A DNA stretch of 64,000 nt from Rikenellaceae bacterium (GTDB lineage: Bacteria > Bacteroidota > Bacteroidia > Bacteroidales > Rikenellaceae): NCBI GenBank assembly GCA_017935625.1, contig JAGBHC010000031.1:1-64000 (forward strand). Direction: 5' to 3'. A program made the translations under genes and the position numbers. The notes beneath the pieces are model-generated. The model had not been told where the DNA came from, ran no database searches, and worked only from the letters and a program-made list of their open reading frames with translations. Shown here one piece after another: positions 55,638-64,000 of the stretch; within the stretch, counting starts at the first letter, position 1, and every line of letters starts with the position of its first letter.

Positions 55638-56522
55638 TTACTTGTCGAGGCCGATGCGGCATTTGTGTCCTGCGGCACGCTCCTCGGCGATTTTCAATGC
55701 CCGCTGCTCCTGGGTGCGGTACATGCCCTGACGGCGCATGGCCTCGTCGAAATCGACCAGATGGGCGTCGAATTCGGGGCCGTCCACGCAGGTGAACACC
55801 GTCTTGCCGCCCACGCTCACGCGGCAGGCGCCGCACATGCCGGTGCCGTCCACCATGAGGGAGTTGAGGCTGACGATGGTCTTCAGACCGTAGTCGCGGG
55901 TGGTGAGGGCCACGAACTTCATCATAATCATGGGCCCGATGGCCACGCACAGGTCGTAGTGTCTGCCCTGCTGCTCTATCAGGTGTCGGATGACCTCCGT
56001 CACCAGCCCCTTGAACCCTTCGCTGCCGTCGTCGGTGGCGATGTAGAGGTTGCCGGCCACGGCCCGCATCTGTTCGGTCATGATGAGCATGTCGCGGTTC
56101 TTGGCGCCCACGATGACATCGGCCCGCACGCCGTGCTCGGCCAGCCACTTGACCTGCGGATAGACCGGGGCTGTGCCCACGCCGCCGGCCACGAAGAGTA
56201 TCTTTTTCCCGCGCAGGGTCTGCAAATCCTCGGAGACGAACTCCGAGGGGCGTCCCAGCGGACCGGCGAAGTCGGCCAGGCATTGACCGGGGTCGAGTGC
56301 GCAAATCTTCTTGGTGGAGACTCCGATGGTCTGTATAACGATGGTCACGCTCCCCTCGCGGGCGTCGTAGTCGGCCACGGTGAGGGGGATTCTTTCGCCG
56401 CACTCGTCGGCGCGGACGATGACGAACTGTCCCGGACGGGCCGACGAGGCCACGCGCGGGGCATGGACCTTCATGAGCCAGATGGCGGAAGCGAGTTCGC
56501 GTTTCTCCAATATCTTGTACAT
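55638..56522 (-). CDS. Ferredoxin-NADP reductase-like subunit, NfnA type
   Basis: A 294-residue FAD and NAD-binding protein of the dihydroorotate/sulfide dehydrogenase subunit type. FAD-binding domain about 1-100 (RPGQFVIVRA and IPLTVADYD), NAD-binding domain with VAGGVGTAPVYPQ (about 109-121) and a C-terminal Cys cluster MCGACRVSVGGKTVFTC for a [2Fe-2S] centre. With the GltD-like neighbour it would form a flavin-based electron-bifurcating complex linking NADH, NADPH and ferredoxin. Confidence 0.9.
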   Translation of the reverse strand: MYKILEKRELASAIWLMKVHAPRVASSARPGQFVIVRADECGERIPLTVADYDAREGSVTIVIQTIGVSTKKICALDPGQCLADFAGPLGRPSEFVSEDLQTLRGKKILFVAGGVGTAPVYPQVKWLAEHGVRADVIVGAKNRDMLIMTEQMRAVAGNLYIATDDGSEGFKGLVTEVIRHLIEQQGRHYDLCVAIGPMIMMKFVALTTRDYGLKTIVSLNSLMVDGTGMCGACRVSVGGKTVFTCVDGPEFDAHLVDFDEAMRRQGMYRTQEQRALKIAEERAAGHKCRIGLDK

Positions 56523-56550
56523 GGTGTCGTAGGTTTTGTTTCTGCGGTGT

Positions 56551-57642
56551 CTATTCGGTGATGATGGCCGTCAGGCGTATGTCGCGCAGCGGCTTGCGGG
56601 GGTCGTTCACGATGAACGAGAGCGTCTCGAACAGCCGTCCGGGGTTGTAGGCCTCGGTGCGCAGTCCGACGGTGAAGTCGATGCTGCCGCCGGGAGGCAC
56701 CGTGGTGCCCTCCTTGAGACTGGTCTCCAGTCCGTTGCGCAGGACGATGCGCCTTATGGCCAGCGGCTGCGCTCCGGTGTTGCTCAGGGTGAAGGTGTGG
56801 GTGCAGGTCTCTCCGCGCCGAATCTCCTCGAAGTTGTGGAACGACTCGTCGAGCTGCGCCCGGGGGGCTTGGGCGAGGTTGGTCTCCGAGAAGTCGTCGG
56901 TCCCGATGGCCGTGGCGGTGAAGCGGTTGTTGGAGGGGGTACCGTCGAGCGAGACCACGAACACGTCGCTCATGGTGCCGTAGCTGCGGGGCGTGCGGTC
57001 GAGCTGGTAGGTGAAGGTGATGGTGCCTTTGCATCCGGCGCATATCGTGGCGGGGGCGTCCACGGTGAGGTAGCCGCTCGATGTTTGGGGGCGCAGGTGC
57101 AGGGCGACCTCCCGGTCCGAGGTGTTGATGTAGTTGATGACGCGGCTGACGCTGGTCCCCTGGCCCACGTAGCGGAATCCGAGCAGGATGTTGTCGCTGC
57201 GCACGCCGTGCCCCAGAACGAACGGATAGTCGTCCTCCACGGTGCGGGGGCGTCCCTCGACGGTGCCGCGGATGCGGATGAGCTGGCGGCGCGACCGGCC
57301 GTCGGTGCAGATGAGCAGGTCCTTGATGAACTTGCCGGGGCGGTTGTAGGGGTCGTAGGTGACGGTCACCGTACTCTTCTCGCCGGGTTTTATGGGGGTG
57401 CGCGAGTAGGTCGGCACGGTGCAGCCGCAGGAGGTCTGTATCTCCTCGATTACGAAGGGCACCGAGCCCGTGTTGGTGAAGGCGAAGGTGTGCGACACCT
57501 TGCCGTCCACTTCCCGGATGGTGCCGAAGTCCCACTCCGTGTGGTCGAATTTCAACTCCTTGATGGTGGCTTGTCCCCGGGCGCAGGCCGACAGGAGCAG
57601 CGCCGTGGAGCAGAGGAACATATGTTTGATTATTCGTATCAT
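56551..57642 (-). CDS. DUF1573 multi-domain lipoprotein
   Basis: A 363-residue lipoprotein (lipobox LLLSAC). It has three Ig-like DUF1573 repeats beginning near 26, 133 and 240, each with the WDFGTIRE- or FHNFEEIRRGE-type start, and the conserved TSCGCTVP motif in the first. Such proteins are common in Bacteroidetes, with unknown role. It is the first gene of the unit leading to the two Nfn-type subunits, 28 bp before them; the association is positional only. Confidence 0.88.
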   Translation of the reverse strand: MIRIIKHMFLCSTALLLSACARGQATIKELKFDHTEWDFGTIREVDGKVSHTFAFTNTGSVPFVIEEIQTSCGCTVPTYSRTPIKPGEKSTVTVTYDPYNRPGKFIKDLLICTDGRSRRQLIRIRGTVEGRPRTVEDDYPFVLGHGVRSDNILLGFRYVGQGTSVSRVINYINTSDREVALHLRPQTSSGYLTVDAPATICAGCKGTITFTYQLDRTPRSYGTMSDVFVVSLDGTPSNNRFTATAIGTDDFSETNLAQAPRAQLDESFHNFEEIRRGETCTHTFTLSNTGAQPLAIRRIVLRNGLETSLKEGTTVPPGGSIDFTVGLRTEAYNPGRLFETLSFIVNDPRKPLRDIRLTAIITE

Positions 57643-57676
57643 GGGCCGGTTCGTTTTTTTAAGACGATACGTTTTG

Positions 57677-57684
57677 CAAAGTTA
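57677..57684 (-). promoter_or_regulatory. Promoter -7 box for the DUF1573-Nfn unit
   Basis: Minus-strand TAACTTTG matches TAnnTTTG; start near 57669, leader about 27 nt. No TTTG at the -33 distance. The rest of the 344-bp divergent intergenic region holds the hut promoter and nothing else recognisable. Confidence 0.5.
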
Positions 57685-57885
57685 TGAATTTTTCCGCAAA
57701 ATTCCTGCTAAAAAAGCGTCTGCGGACGGATTCGCGCCTGAAACGTGCCGCGGAGGGGTTGCCGTCGGACGGGGGATGCCGTGCGCGCGGGGCCGGTTGC
57801 GCTTCCGTTTCCCGTCGGATACCGTCGCGTTTGACTCGGACGAATCGCCCCGCGGCCGTGCGCCGGCGTGCGGGGCGGCGACGCT

Positions 57886-57917
57886 TTTGTTTTTCACTGA
57901 ATATTTTCATATATTTG
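57886..57917 (+). promoter_or_regulatory. Promoter of the histidine utilisation operon
   Basis: TTTG (57886-57889), 20 bp, TATATTTG (57910-57917). Start near 57924, leader about 63 nt. The spacer and -7 box (GAATATTTTCATATATTTGT) nearly repeat the core of the 84-bp array at the left end of the window. Confidence 0.78.
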
Positions 57918-57986
57918 TAGAAAAGACCATGACGGCGGGAGGGGCGCGGAAAACGGCCCGGGTCCGCCTTAAAAACAGATTCGATT

Positions 57987-59693
57987 ATGGAGAAACGTAT
58001 CGTAGAATGCGTCCCCAACTTCAGCGAGGGACGGGACCGAGAGGTGATAGAACGCATCGTGGAGGCGATAAAAGGTTCGGGCGAGGTGCGTGTGCTCGAT
58101 GTGGACCCCGGCGAGGCGACCAACCGCACGGTGGTAACCTTCGTGGGCGAGCCCGAGGCGGTGGTCGAGGCGGCGTTCCGGGGCGTGGCCCGGGCGGCGG
58201 AGCTCATCGACATGCGCCGGCACAAGGGGGCGCATCCGCGGATGGGGGCCACCGACGTGCTGCCGCTCATCCCCATTTCGGGAATCACCCTGGAGGAGTG
58301 CGCGGCCCTGGCGCGCAGACTGGCACGCCGGATTGCCGACCGGCTCGCCATCCCCACCTATTGTTACGAGGCGGCGGCCTTCACGCCCGAGCGCAAGAAT
58401 CTGGCGGTGTGCCGTGCGGGCGAGTACGAGGCCCTGCCCGAAAAGCTGGCCTCGGCGGACGGCGCTCCCGATTTCGGGGCCCGGCCCTACGACGAGGGGG
58501 TGGCCCGCACGGGCGCTACCGTGGTGGGGGCGCGGGATTTCCTGATAGCCGTCAATTTCAACCTCAATACCACCTCCACGCGCCGGGCCAATGCCGTGGC
58601 CTTCGACGTGCGGGAGAAGGGGCGCCCCCGTCGGGAGGGCAATCCCATCGTGGGCAAAATCGTGAAGGACGCCGACGGCCGGCCGGTGATGATTCCCGGT
58701 ACGCTCAAGGCCTGCAAGGCCATCGGCTGGTACATCGACGAGTACGGCATCGCGCAGGTGTCGATGAATCTGACCGACATCTCGGTCACTCCGCTCCATG
58801 CGGCTTTCGACGAGGTGTGCCGTGCGGCCGCCGCACGCGGACTGCGGGTGACGGGCACCGAAATCGTGGGGCTGGTCCCCAAGCGGGCGCTGCTCGATGC
58901 GGGACGCCATTTCCTGCACAAGCAGCACCGTTCGTCGGGCATTGCCGAGTCCGAAATCGTGCGCATGGCCATCCGGTCGATGGGCCTCGACGACCTGCGC
59001 CCCTTCGTCGCCGAGGAGAAGGTGATTGAATACCTGCTCGAAAAAGAGTCGGCTGCGGCCCCGAAGCTGGTCGATATGACCTGCCGCGGATTCGCCGACG
59101 AGACGGCCAGCGAATCGCCCGCACCGGGCGGCGGCTCCATTTCGGCCTACATGGGTGCGCTGGGCGCCGCGCTGGGAACGATGGTGGCCAACCTCTCCTC
59201 GCACAAGGCGGGATGGGACGAACGCTGGGAGTTCTTCTCCGAGTGGGCCGAACGCGGACAGCGGGTGATGCAGGAGCTGCTGGCGCTGGTGGACGAAGAC
59301 ACCGCCGCGTTCAATGGCATCATGGCCGTCTTCTCCATGCCCAAATCGACCGACGAGGAGAAGGCGCTGCGGGCCGAGGCGATGCAGCGTGCGACGCTCT
59401 ATGCCACCCAGGTGCCGCTGCGGACCATGAAGAGCGCCATGAAGGTCTTCGACGTGGTGGAGGCGATGGCCTGCCAGGGCAATCCCAATTCGGTGTCGGA
59501 CGCCGGCGTGGGGGCGCTGGCCGCGCGCAGCGCCGTGATGGGAGCCTGGCTCAACGTGAAGATAAACGCCGCCGGACTCGAGGACCGCGCCGCGGCCGAC
59601 CGGCTGCTGGACGAAGCGGCCGCCCTGGCCGAGGCGTGCCGCATGCGCGAAGCCGCCGTGCTGGCCGTGGTGGACGAGAAAATCGGCGCCTGA
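57987..59693 (+). CDS. ftcD: Glutamate formimidoyltransferase - cyclodeaminase fusion
   Basis: Bifunctional enzyme that moves the formimino group of N-formimidoylglutamate to tetrahydrofolate, giving glutamate, and then releases ammonia to form 5,10-methenyl-THF. The 568-residue protein has the formiminotransferase halves (1-180, MEKRIVECVPNFSEGRD and HKGAHPRMGATDVLPLIP; and 180-300, LTDISVTPLHAAFDEV) and the cyclodeaminase domain (about 345-565, ESPAPGGGSISAYMGALGAAL). This is the same fusion as in vertebrates. First gene of the hut operon. Confidence 0.96.
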   Translation: MEKRIVECVPNFSEGRDREVIERIVEAIKGSGEVRVLDVDPGEATNRTVVTFVGEPEAVVEAAFRGVARAAELIDMRRHKGAHPRMGATDVLPLIPISGITLEECAALARRLARRIADRLAIPTYCYEAAAFTPERKNLAVCRAGEYEALPEKLASADGAPDFGARPYDEGVARTGATVVGARDFLIAVNFNLNTTSTRRANAVAFDVREKGRPRREGNPIVGKIVKDADGRPVMIPGTLKACKAIGWYIDEYGIAQVSMNLTDISVTPLHAAFDEVCRAAAARGLRVTGTEIVGLVPKRALLDAGRHFLHKQHRSSGIAESEIVRMAIRSMGLDDLRPFVAEEKVIEYLLEKESAAAPKLVDMTCRGFADETASESPAPGGGSISAYMGALGAALGTMVANLSSHKAGWDERWEFFSEWAERGQRVMQELLALVDEDTAAFNGIMAVFSMPKSTDEEKALRAEAMQRATLYATQVPLRTMKSAMKVFDVVEAMACQGNPNSVSDAGVGALAARSAVMGAWLNVKINAAGLEDRAAADRLLDEAAALAEACRMREAAVLAVVDEKIGA

Positions 59694-59726
59694 ACCGAAA
59701 CAGAACCAACCTACTACCTGAAAAAT

Positions 59727-61745
59727 ATGACACTTCAAGAGTTTCAGAATTGCATAACGGGCGGAATACCCGAGGTGTTGCCGCCCCCGAAGCCTTTCGA
59801 CCCGCAGATTAACCATGCGCCCCGGCGCAAGGATATCCTCTCTCCCGAAGAGAAGGTGCTGGCCCTGAAGAATGCGCTTCGCTACTTCCCGGCGCGGCAT
59901 CACGCCGAACTGGCGCCCGAGTTCGCCGAGGAGCTGGAGCGTTACGGCCGCATCTACATGTACCGTCTGCGGCCCGACTATCCCATGTACGCCCGTCCCA
60001 TCGGGGACTATCCGCACCGTTCGCTCCAGGCGGCGGCCATCATGCTGATGATAAACAACAACCTCGACAAGGCGGTGGCCCAGCACCCCCACGAGCTGAT
60101 AACCTACGGCGGCAACGGCGCCGTGTTCCAGAACTGGGCGCAGTATCTGCTCGCCATGCAGTACCTTTCGCGCATGACCGACCGCCAGACGCTGGTGCTC
60201 TATTCGGGCCATCCGCTGGGGCTCTTCCCCTCGCATCCCGATGCGCCGCGGGTGGTGGTGACCAACGGCATGGTGATTCCCAACTACTCGTCGCAGGACC
60301 ACTGGGAGCGCTTCAACGCGCTGGGCGTGTCGCAGTACGGCCAGATGACGGCCGGGTCGTTCATGTACATCGGCCCGCAGGGCATCGTCCACGGCACCAC
60401 CATCACGGTGATGAACGCCGCCCGCAAGCGGCTGGCTGCGGGCCGGACCTCGCCGGGGGGCATGCTCTTCGTGTCGTCGGGCCTGGGCGGCATGTCGGGC
60501 GCGCAGCCCAAGGCGGGCGTCATCTCGGGCGTGGTGAGCGTCATCGCCGAGGTCAATCCCAAGGCTGTGGAAAAGCGCCATGCGCAGGGGTGGGTCGATG
60601 AGGTCTACACCTCGCTCGACGAGCTGCTGCCGCGTATCGAGCGGGCCCGCCGCGACAGGGAGGCGGTGTCGCTGGCCTATCAGGGCAATGCGGTGGAGCT
60701 GTGGGAGCGGCTGGCGGACGAGGGCGTGCAGGTCGATTTGGGAAGCGACCAGACCTCGCTGCACAATCCCTGGGCCGGGGGCTACTATCCGGCGGGCCTG
60801 AGCTACGAGCAGGCCAACGAGATGATGGCGTCCGACCCCGGGGCGTTCCGCCTGCGGGTGCAGGAGTCGCTCCGCCGGCAGGTGGCGGCCATCAACCGGC
60901 TCGCCGACCGCGGAATGTACTTCTTCGACTACGGCAACGCCTTCCTGCTGGAGGCGTCGCGTGCGGGAGCCGAGGTGGTCGGCCGGGACGGCCGGTTCCG
61001 CTACCCCTCCTATGTGCAGGATATCATGGGCCCCATGTTCTTCGACTACGGGTTCGGCCCCTTCCGCTGGGTGTGCACCTCGGGCCGGGAGGAGGACCTG
61101 GTCGTGACCGACCGGCTGGCGGCCGGGGTGCTGGAGGAGATTCGGCGGACGGCTCCGGAGGAGATTCGCGGCCAGCTCGACGACAACATCCACTGGATTC
61201 GCGAGGCGGGGCGCAACCGGCTGGTGGTGGGCTCCCAGGCCCGCATCCTCTATGCCGACTGCGAGGGCCGCACCAAAATCGCGCTGGCCTTCAACGAGGC
61301 CATTGCCCGGGGCGAGATTTCGGCTCCGGTGGTGCTGGGCCGCGACCACCACGACGTGTCGGGCACCGATTCGCCCTACCGCGAGACCTCGAACATCTAC
61401 GACGGTTCGGCCTTCACGGCCGACATGGCCGTGCAGAATGTCATCGGCGATGCGTTCCGCGGCGCGACCTGGGTGTCGCTCCACAACGGCGGCGGCGTGG
61501 GCTGGGGCGAGGTGGTGAACGGCGGCTTCGGCATGGTGATAGACGGCAGCGACGACTCCCGCCGGCGCATCGAAAGCATGCTGCTGTGGGATGTGAACAA
61601 CGGCATCGCCCGCCGCAGCTGGGCCCGCAACGAAGGGGCCGTGGCCGCCATCCGGCGCGAGATGGCCCGCACGCCGGGACTGGAGGTGACCCTCCCCAAT
61701 GCGGCCGACGACGCGCTGGTGCGGAAAGCCCTGCAAAGAAATTAA
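59727..61745 (+). CDS. hutU: Urocanate hydratase, long form
   Basis: NAD-dependent conversion of urocanate to imidazolonepropionate. The 672-residue protein carries the urocanase signatures YGGNGAVFQNWAQYLL, FMYIGPQGIVHGTT and, near the C terminus, GRDHHDVSGTDSPYRETSNI. It is about 110 residues longer than the E. coli/Pseudomonas type (about 555) and has the length of eukaryotic urocanases. Second gene of the operon, 33 bp after ftcD. Confidence 0.97.
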   Translation: MTLQEFQNCITGGIPEVLPPPKPFDPQINHAPRRKDILSPEEKVLALKNALRYFPARHHAELAPEFAEELERYGRIYMYRLRPDYPMYARPIGDYPHRSLQAAAIMLMINNNLDKAVAQHPHELITYGGNGAVFQNWAQYLLAMQYLSRMTDRQTLVLYSGHPLGLFPSHPDAPRVVVTNGMVIPNYSSQDHWERFNALGVSQYGQMTAGSFMYIGPQGIVHGTTITVMNAARKRLAAGRTSPGGMLFVSSGLGGMSGAQPKAGVISGVVSVIAEVNPKAVEKRHAQGWVDEVYTSLDELLPRIERARRDREAVSLAYQGNAVELWERLADEGVQVDLGSDQTSLHNPWAGGYYPAGLSYEQANEMMASDPGAFRLRVQESLRRQVAAINRLADRGMYFFDYGNAFLLEASRAGAEVVGRDGRFRYPSYVQDIMGPMFFDYGFGPFRWVCTSGREEDLVVTDRLAAGVLEEIRRTAPEEIRGQLDDNIHWIREAGRNRLVVGSQARILYADCEGRTKIALAFNEAIARGEISAPVVLGRDHHDVSGTDSPYRETSNIYDGSAFTADMAVQNVIGDAFRGATWVSLHNGGGVGWGEVVNGGFGMVIDGSDDSRRRIESMLLWDVNNGIARRSWARNEGAVAAIRREMARTPGLEVTLPNAADDALVRKALQRN

Positions 61746-61771
61746 CCTCGAAACCTTAATAAAAGAACCTT

Positions 61772-63265
61772 ATGAACTTTCATCATATCACCCACGGGCA
61801 CCTCTCGCTGGAGAGGGTGCGCACGATTTTGGAACGGGGGCTGGGAATCGCCCTCAGCGAGGAGGCTGCGGCGAGCGTCGCGCGTTGCCGGGCCTATCTC
61901 GATGAAAAGATGGAGAACCACGACCGCCCGGTGTACGGCGTCACCACGGGTTTCGGCTCGTTGTGCAACATCTCGATAGGGCGGGAGAGCCTGGCCGAGC
62001 TGCAGCGCAATCTGGTGCGGTCGCATGCCTGCGGCACGGGCGAACGGGTGCCGCGCGAGATTGTCAGGCTCATCCTGCTGCTCAAGGTGCAGTCGCTCTG
62101 CTACGGCCACTCGGGCGTGCAGCTCCGCACCGTGCAGCGCTTGTGCGACATGTATAACGAAGAGATTCTTCCAGTGATTTACCAGCAGGGTTCGCTGGGC
62201 GCATCGGGCGACCTGGCGCCGCTGGCCCACATGAGCCTGCCGCTGATAGGCGAGGGCGAAGTGGAGTGGAACGGAACGGTGATGCCCGCCGGCGAAATGC
62301 TCGCCCGCAAGGGGTGGAAGCCCCTTGAACTGGCCTCGAAAGAGGGGCTGGCGCTGCTCAACGGCACCCAGTTCATGAGTGCCTACGGCGTGTGGGCGCT
62401 GCTCAACGCCCGGCGTCTTTCCGACTGGGCCGATGCGGTGGGGGCTCTCTCGCTGGATGCCTTCGACGGCCGCACCGAACCTTTCGAGGAGGCGGTGCAT
62501 GCCATCCGTCCCCACCGGGGGCAGCTGGAGACCGCCCGCCGCATGCGGCAGCTGCTGGCCGGCAGCCGCCTGGCCGTGCGCCGCAAGGAGCATGTGCAGG
62601 ACCCCTATTCGTTCCGCTGCATCCCGCAGGTGCACGGCGCCTCGAAAGACGCCATCGACTATGCGGCCGGGGTGCTGACTACGGAGATTAACAGCGTGAC
62701 GGACAATCCGACCGTCTTCCCGGAACTGGACAGCGTCATCTCGGCCGGCAACTTCCACGGCCAGCCGCTGGCGCTGGCCATGGATTTTCTGGCCATCGCG
62801 CTGGCCGAGCTGGGCAACATCTCCGAGCGGCGCACCTACAAGCTGATTTCCGGGGCCCGCGACCTGCCCAAGTTCCTGGTGGCTGCGCCGGGACTCAACA
62901 GCGGATTCATGATTCCGCAGTATACGGCCGCCTCGATAGTGAGCCAGAGCAAGGGGCTGTGCATGCCGGCCTCGGTCGATTCCATCCCCTCGTCGCAGGG
63001 GCAGGAGGACCATGTGAGCATGGGCTCCAACGCCGCCACCAAGCTGTGGCGCGTGGTGTGCAACACCGAACGGGTGCTGGCCATCGAACTCTTCAATGCC
63101 GCACAGGCGCTGGAGTTCCGCCGTCCGGAGCGCACCTCGCCGGTGCTCGAGAGACTGGTCGCCGCATTCCGCGAGCGGGTACCTTTTATCGATAACGACA
63201 CGGTGATGTATCCCCACATCGAACAGGCCGTCCGATTCCTGCGCACGTATGAGATTGCTGATTGA
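61772..63265 (+). CDS. hutH: Histidine ammonia-lyase
   Basis: Removes ammonia from histidine to give urocanate. The 497-residue protein has the MIO-forming triad Ala144-Ser145-Gly146 in GSLGASGDLAPLAH and the catalytic Tyr55 in YGVTTGFG. The substrate-binding QDHVSMG-type motif (SSQGQEDHVSMG) is present, pointing to histidine, not phenylalanine or tyrosine. Its end overlaps the start of hutI by 17 bp. Confidence 0.97.
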   Translation: MNFHHITHGHLSLERVRTILERGLGIALSEEAAASVARCRAYLDEKMENHDRPVYGVTTGFGSLCNISIGRESLAELQRNLVRSHACGTGERVPREIVRLILLLKVQSLCYGHSGVQLRTVQRLCDMYNEEILPVIYQQGSLGASGDLAPLAHMSLPLIGEGEVEWNGTVMPAGEMLARKGWKPLELASKEGLALLNGTQFMSAYGVWALLNARRLSDWADAVGALSLDAFDGRTEPFEEAVHAIRPHRGQLETARRMRQLLAGSRLAVRRKEHVQDPYSFRCIPQVHGASKDAIDYAAGVLTTEINSVTDNPTVFPELDSVISAGNFHGQPLALAMDFLAIALAELGNISERRTYKLISGARDLPKFLVAAPGLNSGFMIPQYTAASIVSQSKGLCMPASVDSIPSSQGQEDHVSMGSNAATKLWRVVCNTERVLAIELFNAAQALEFRRPERTSPVLERLVAAFRERVPFIDNDTVMYPHIEQAVRFLRTYEIAD

Positions 63266-64000
63266 CAATGCCGCGCTGGTGGCGGGAATCGCCCCGGCCG
63301 GCGTTCCGCGGCTGTGCGGCGCGCAGATGGAGCGCTTCGGCGTGATGGAACGGGGGTGGGTGCTGGTCGAGTCGGGCCGCATCGCCGGGGTGGGGGAGCC
63401 CGGCCGGGAGCCCCGTGCCGACCGGGTGCTCGACGCCGGCGGCGGAGCGGTGCTGCCCGCTTTCTGCGATTCGCACACCCACATCGTCTATGCGGGCAGC
63501 CGCGAGGGCGAGTTCATGGACAAAATCCGGGGGCTGAGCTACGAACAGATTGCCGCGCGCGGCGGAGGCATCCTCAACTCGGTGGACCTGCTGCGGCGCA
63601 CCTCCGAGGAGGAGCTCTACCGTCAGGCGATGGAGCGCGTGGGGGAGATGACGGCTTTCGGGACCGGCTGCGCCGAGATAAAGAGCGGCTACGGGCTCTC
63701 GACCCGCGACGAGGTGAAGATGCTGCGGGTGATAGCCCGCATCGCCGAGAGCTCGCCGATGAAGGTGCGGGCCACCTTTCTGGGGGCGCACGCCGTGGCG
63801 CGCGAGTACCGGGGCCGGCAGGAGGAGTACGTGGAGCTGGTGTGCCGGGAGATGATTCCGGCCGTGGCGGCCGAGGGACTGGCCGATTTCGTGGACGTCT
63901 TCTGCGACCGGGGTTTCTTCACCGTGGAGCAGACGCGCCGCATCGTGGAGACGGGGGCGCGTTACGGCATGCGGGCGAAAATCCATGCCAACGAGCTCGA
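63249..64000 (+). CDS. hutI: Imidazolonepropionase (partial, runs off the window)
   Basis: Opens the imidazolone ring to give N-formimidoylglutamate. The first 250 residues are present. The amidohydrolase metal-binding motif reads CDSHTHIVYAG (about 76-86), followed by GSREGEFMDKIRGLSYEQIA and TGCAEIKSGYGLST, which are characteristic of HutI; the end of the frame reaches IHANEL, another metal-site motif. The ATG overlaps the hutH end by 17 bp, indicating coupling. With it the pathway from histidine to glutamate is complete in this operon. Confidence 0.95.
   Translation, partial: MRLLIDNAALVAGIAPAGVPRLCGAQMERFGVMERGWVLVESGRIAGVGEPGREPRADRVLDAGGGAVLPAFCDSHTHIVYAGSREGEFMDKIRGLSYEQIAARGGGILNSVDLLRRTSEEELYRQAMERVGEMTAFGTGCAEIKSGYGLSTRDEVKMLRVIARIAESSPMKVRATFLGAHAVAREYRGRQEEYVELVCREMIPAVAAEGLADFVDVFCDRGFFTVEQTRRIVETGARYGMRAKIHANEL

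Noticed and set aside
54226-56403. A single long protein covering the GltD-like gene and upstream sequence
   Set aside because: The frame is open upstream by chance; the family start is at 55611, and the upstream stretch lies over the NfnA-like gene read in another frame.

Overview
The window reads as chromosome from a high-GC member of the Bacteroidales, most likely Alistipes or a close Rikenellaceae relative. The grounds are a SusC/SusD pair, many genes of families largely restricted to Bacteroidetes (DUF4199, DUF4254, DUF4293, DUF4954, DUF3822), promoters of the Bacteroidetes type (TTTG, about 19-20 bp, TAnnTTTG) instead of -35/-10 boxes, GC-rich coding sequence, and a tryptophanase, which fits the indole-positive phenotype of Alistipes. 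The genus is an inference from gene content, not a database match.

Layout. 0-19.8 kb is mostly housekeeping: a tandem promoter-bearing repeat, cardiolipin synthase, a small outer-membrane barrel, DNA polymerase IV, GreA, a LysM glucosaminidase, an LPS-type glycosyltransferase, GcvH, malate dehydrogenase, a DPP-IV-like peptidase, a mannonate oxidoreductase/dehydratase pair, a TsaC/Sua5 family enzyme and membrane/glycosyltransferase genes. 20.7-32.0 kb is a polysaccharide utilisation locus: susD and susC on the minus strand, divergent from a three-gene plus-strand operon for a GH43 enzyme, an agarase-like glycosidase and a PL4 rhamnogalacturonan lyase. Their shared 0.9 kb intergenic region carries one promoter for each arm and a perfect 17-nt inverted repeat bracketing the susC promoter.

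32.0-37.5 kb is gene-poor and repeat-rich. Four unrelated tandem-repeat families (about 180, 199, 53 and 95 bp units) surround a lone tRNA-Asp unit and a small three-gene membrane/regulator cassette. 37.5-57.6 kb returns to core genes: rsmD operon, RecD-like helicase, MutS, RlmH, a degenerate GH2-like protein, tryptophanase, a DUF4954 protein, AsnRS, sigma-54, a PAP2-like membrane protein and an NfnAB-type oxidoreductase operon with a DUF1573 lipoprotein. 57.9-64.0 kb is the histidine degradation operon ftcD-hutU-hutH-hutI; hutI runs off the end. It takes histidine to glutamate with the formimino group passed to tetrahydrofolate.

The most unusual items are the inverted repeats that could make the susC promoter invertible, the tandem array of promoter-bearing 84-bp units at the left edge, the cluster of minisatellite-like arrays around tRNA-Asp, and a GH2 protein inside the tryptophanase operon that has lost its acid/base glutamate. 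All functional statements rest on reading the sequence and on recalled family knowledge; no search was run.
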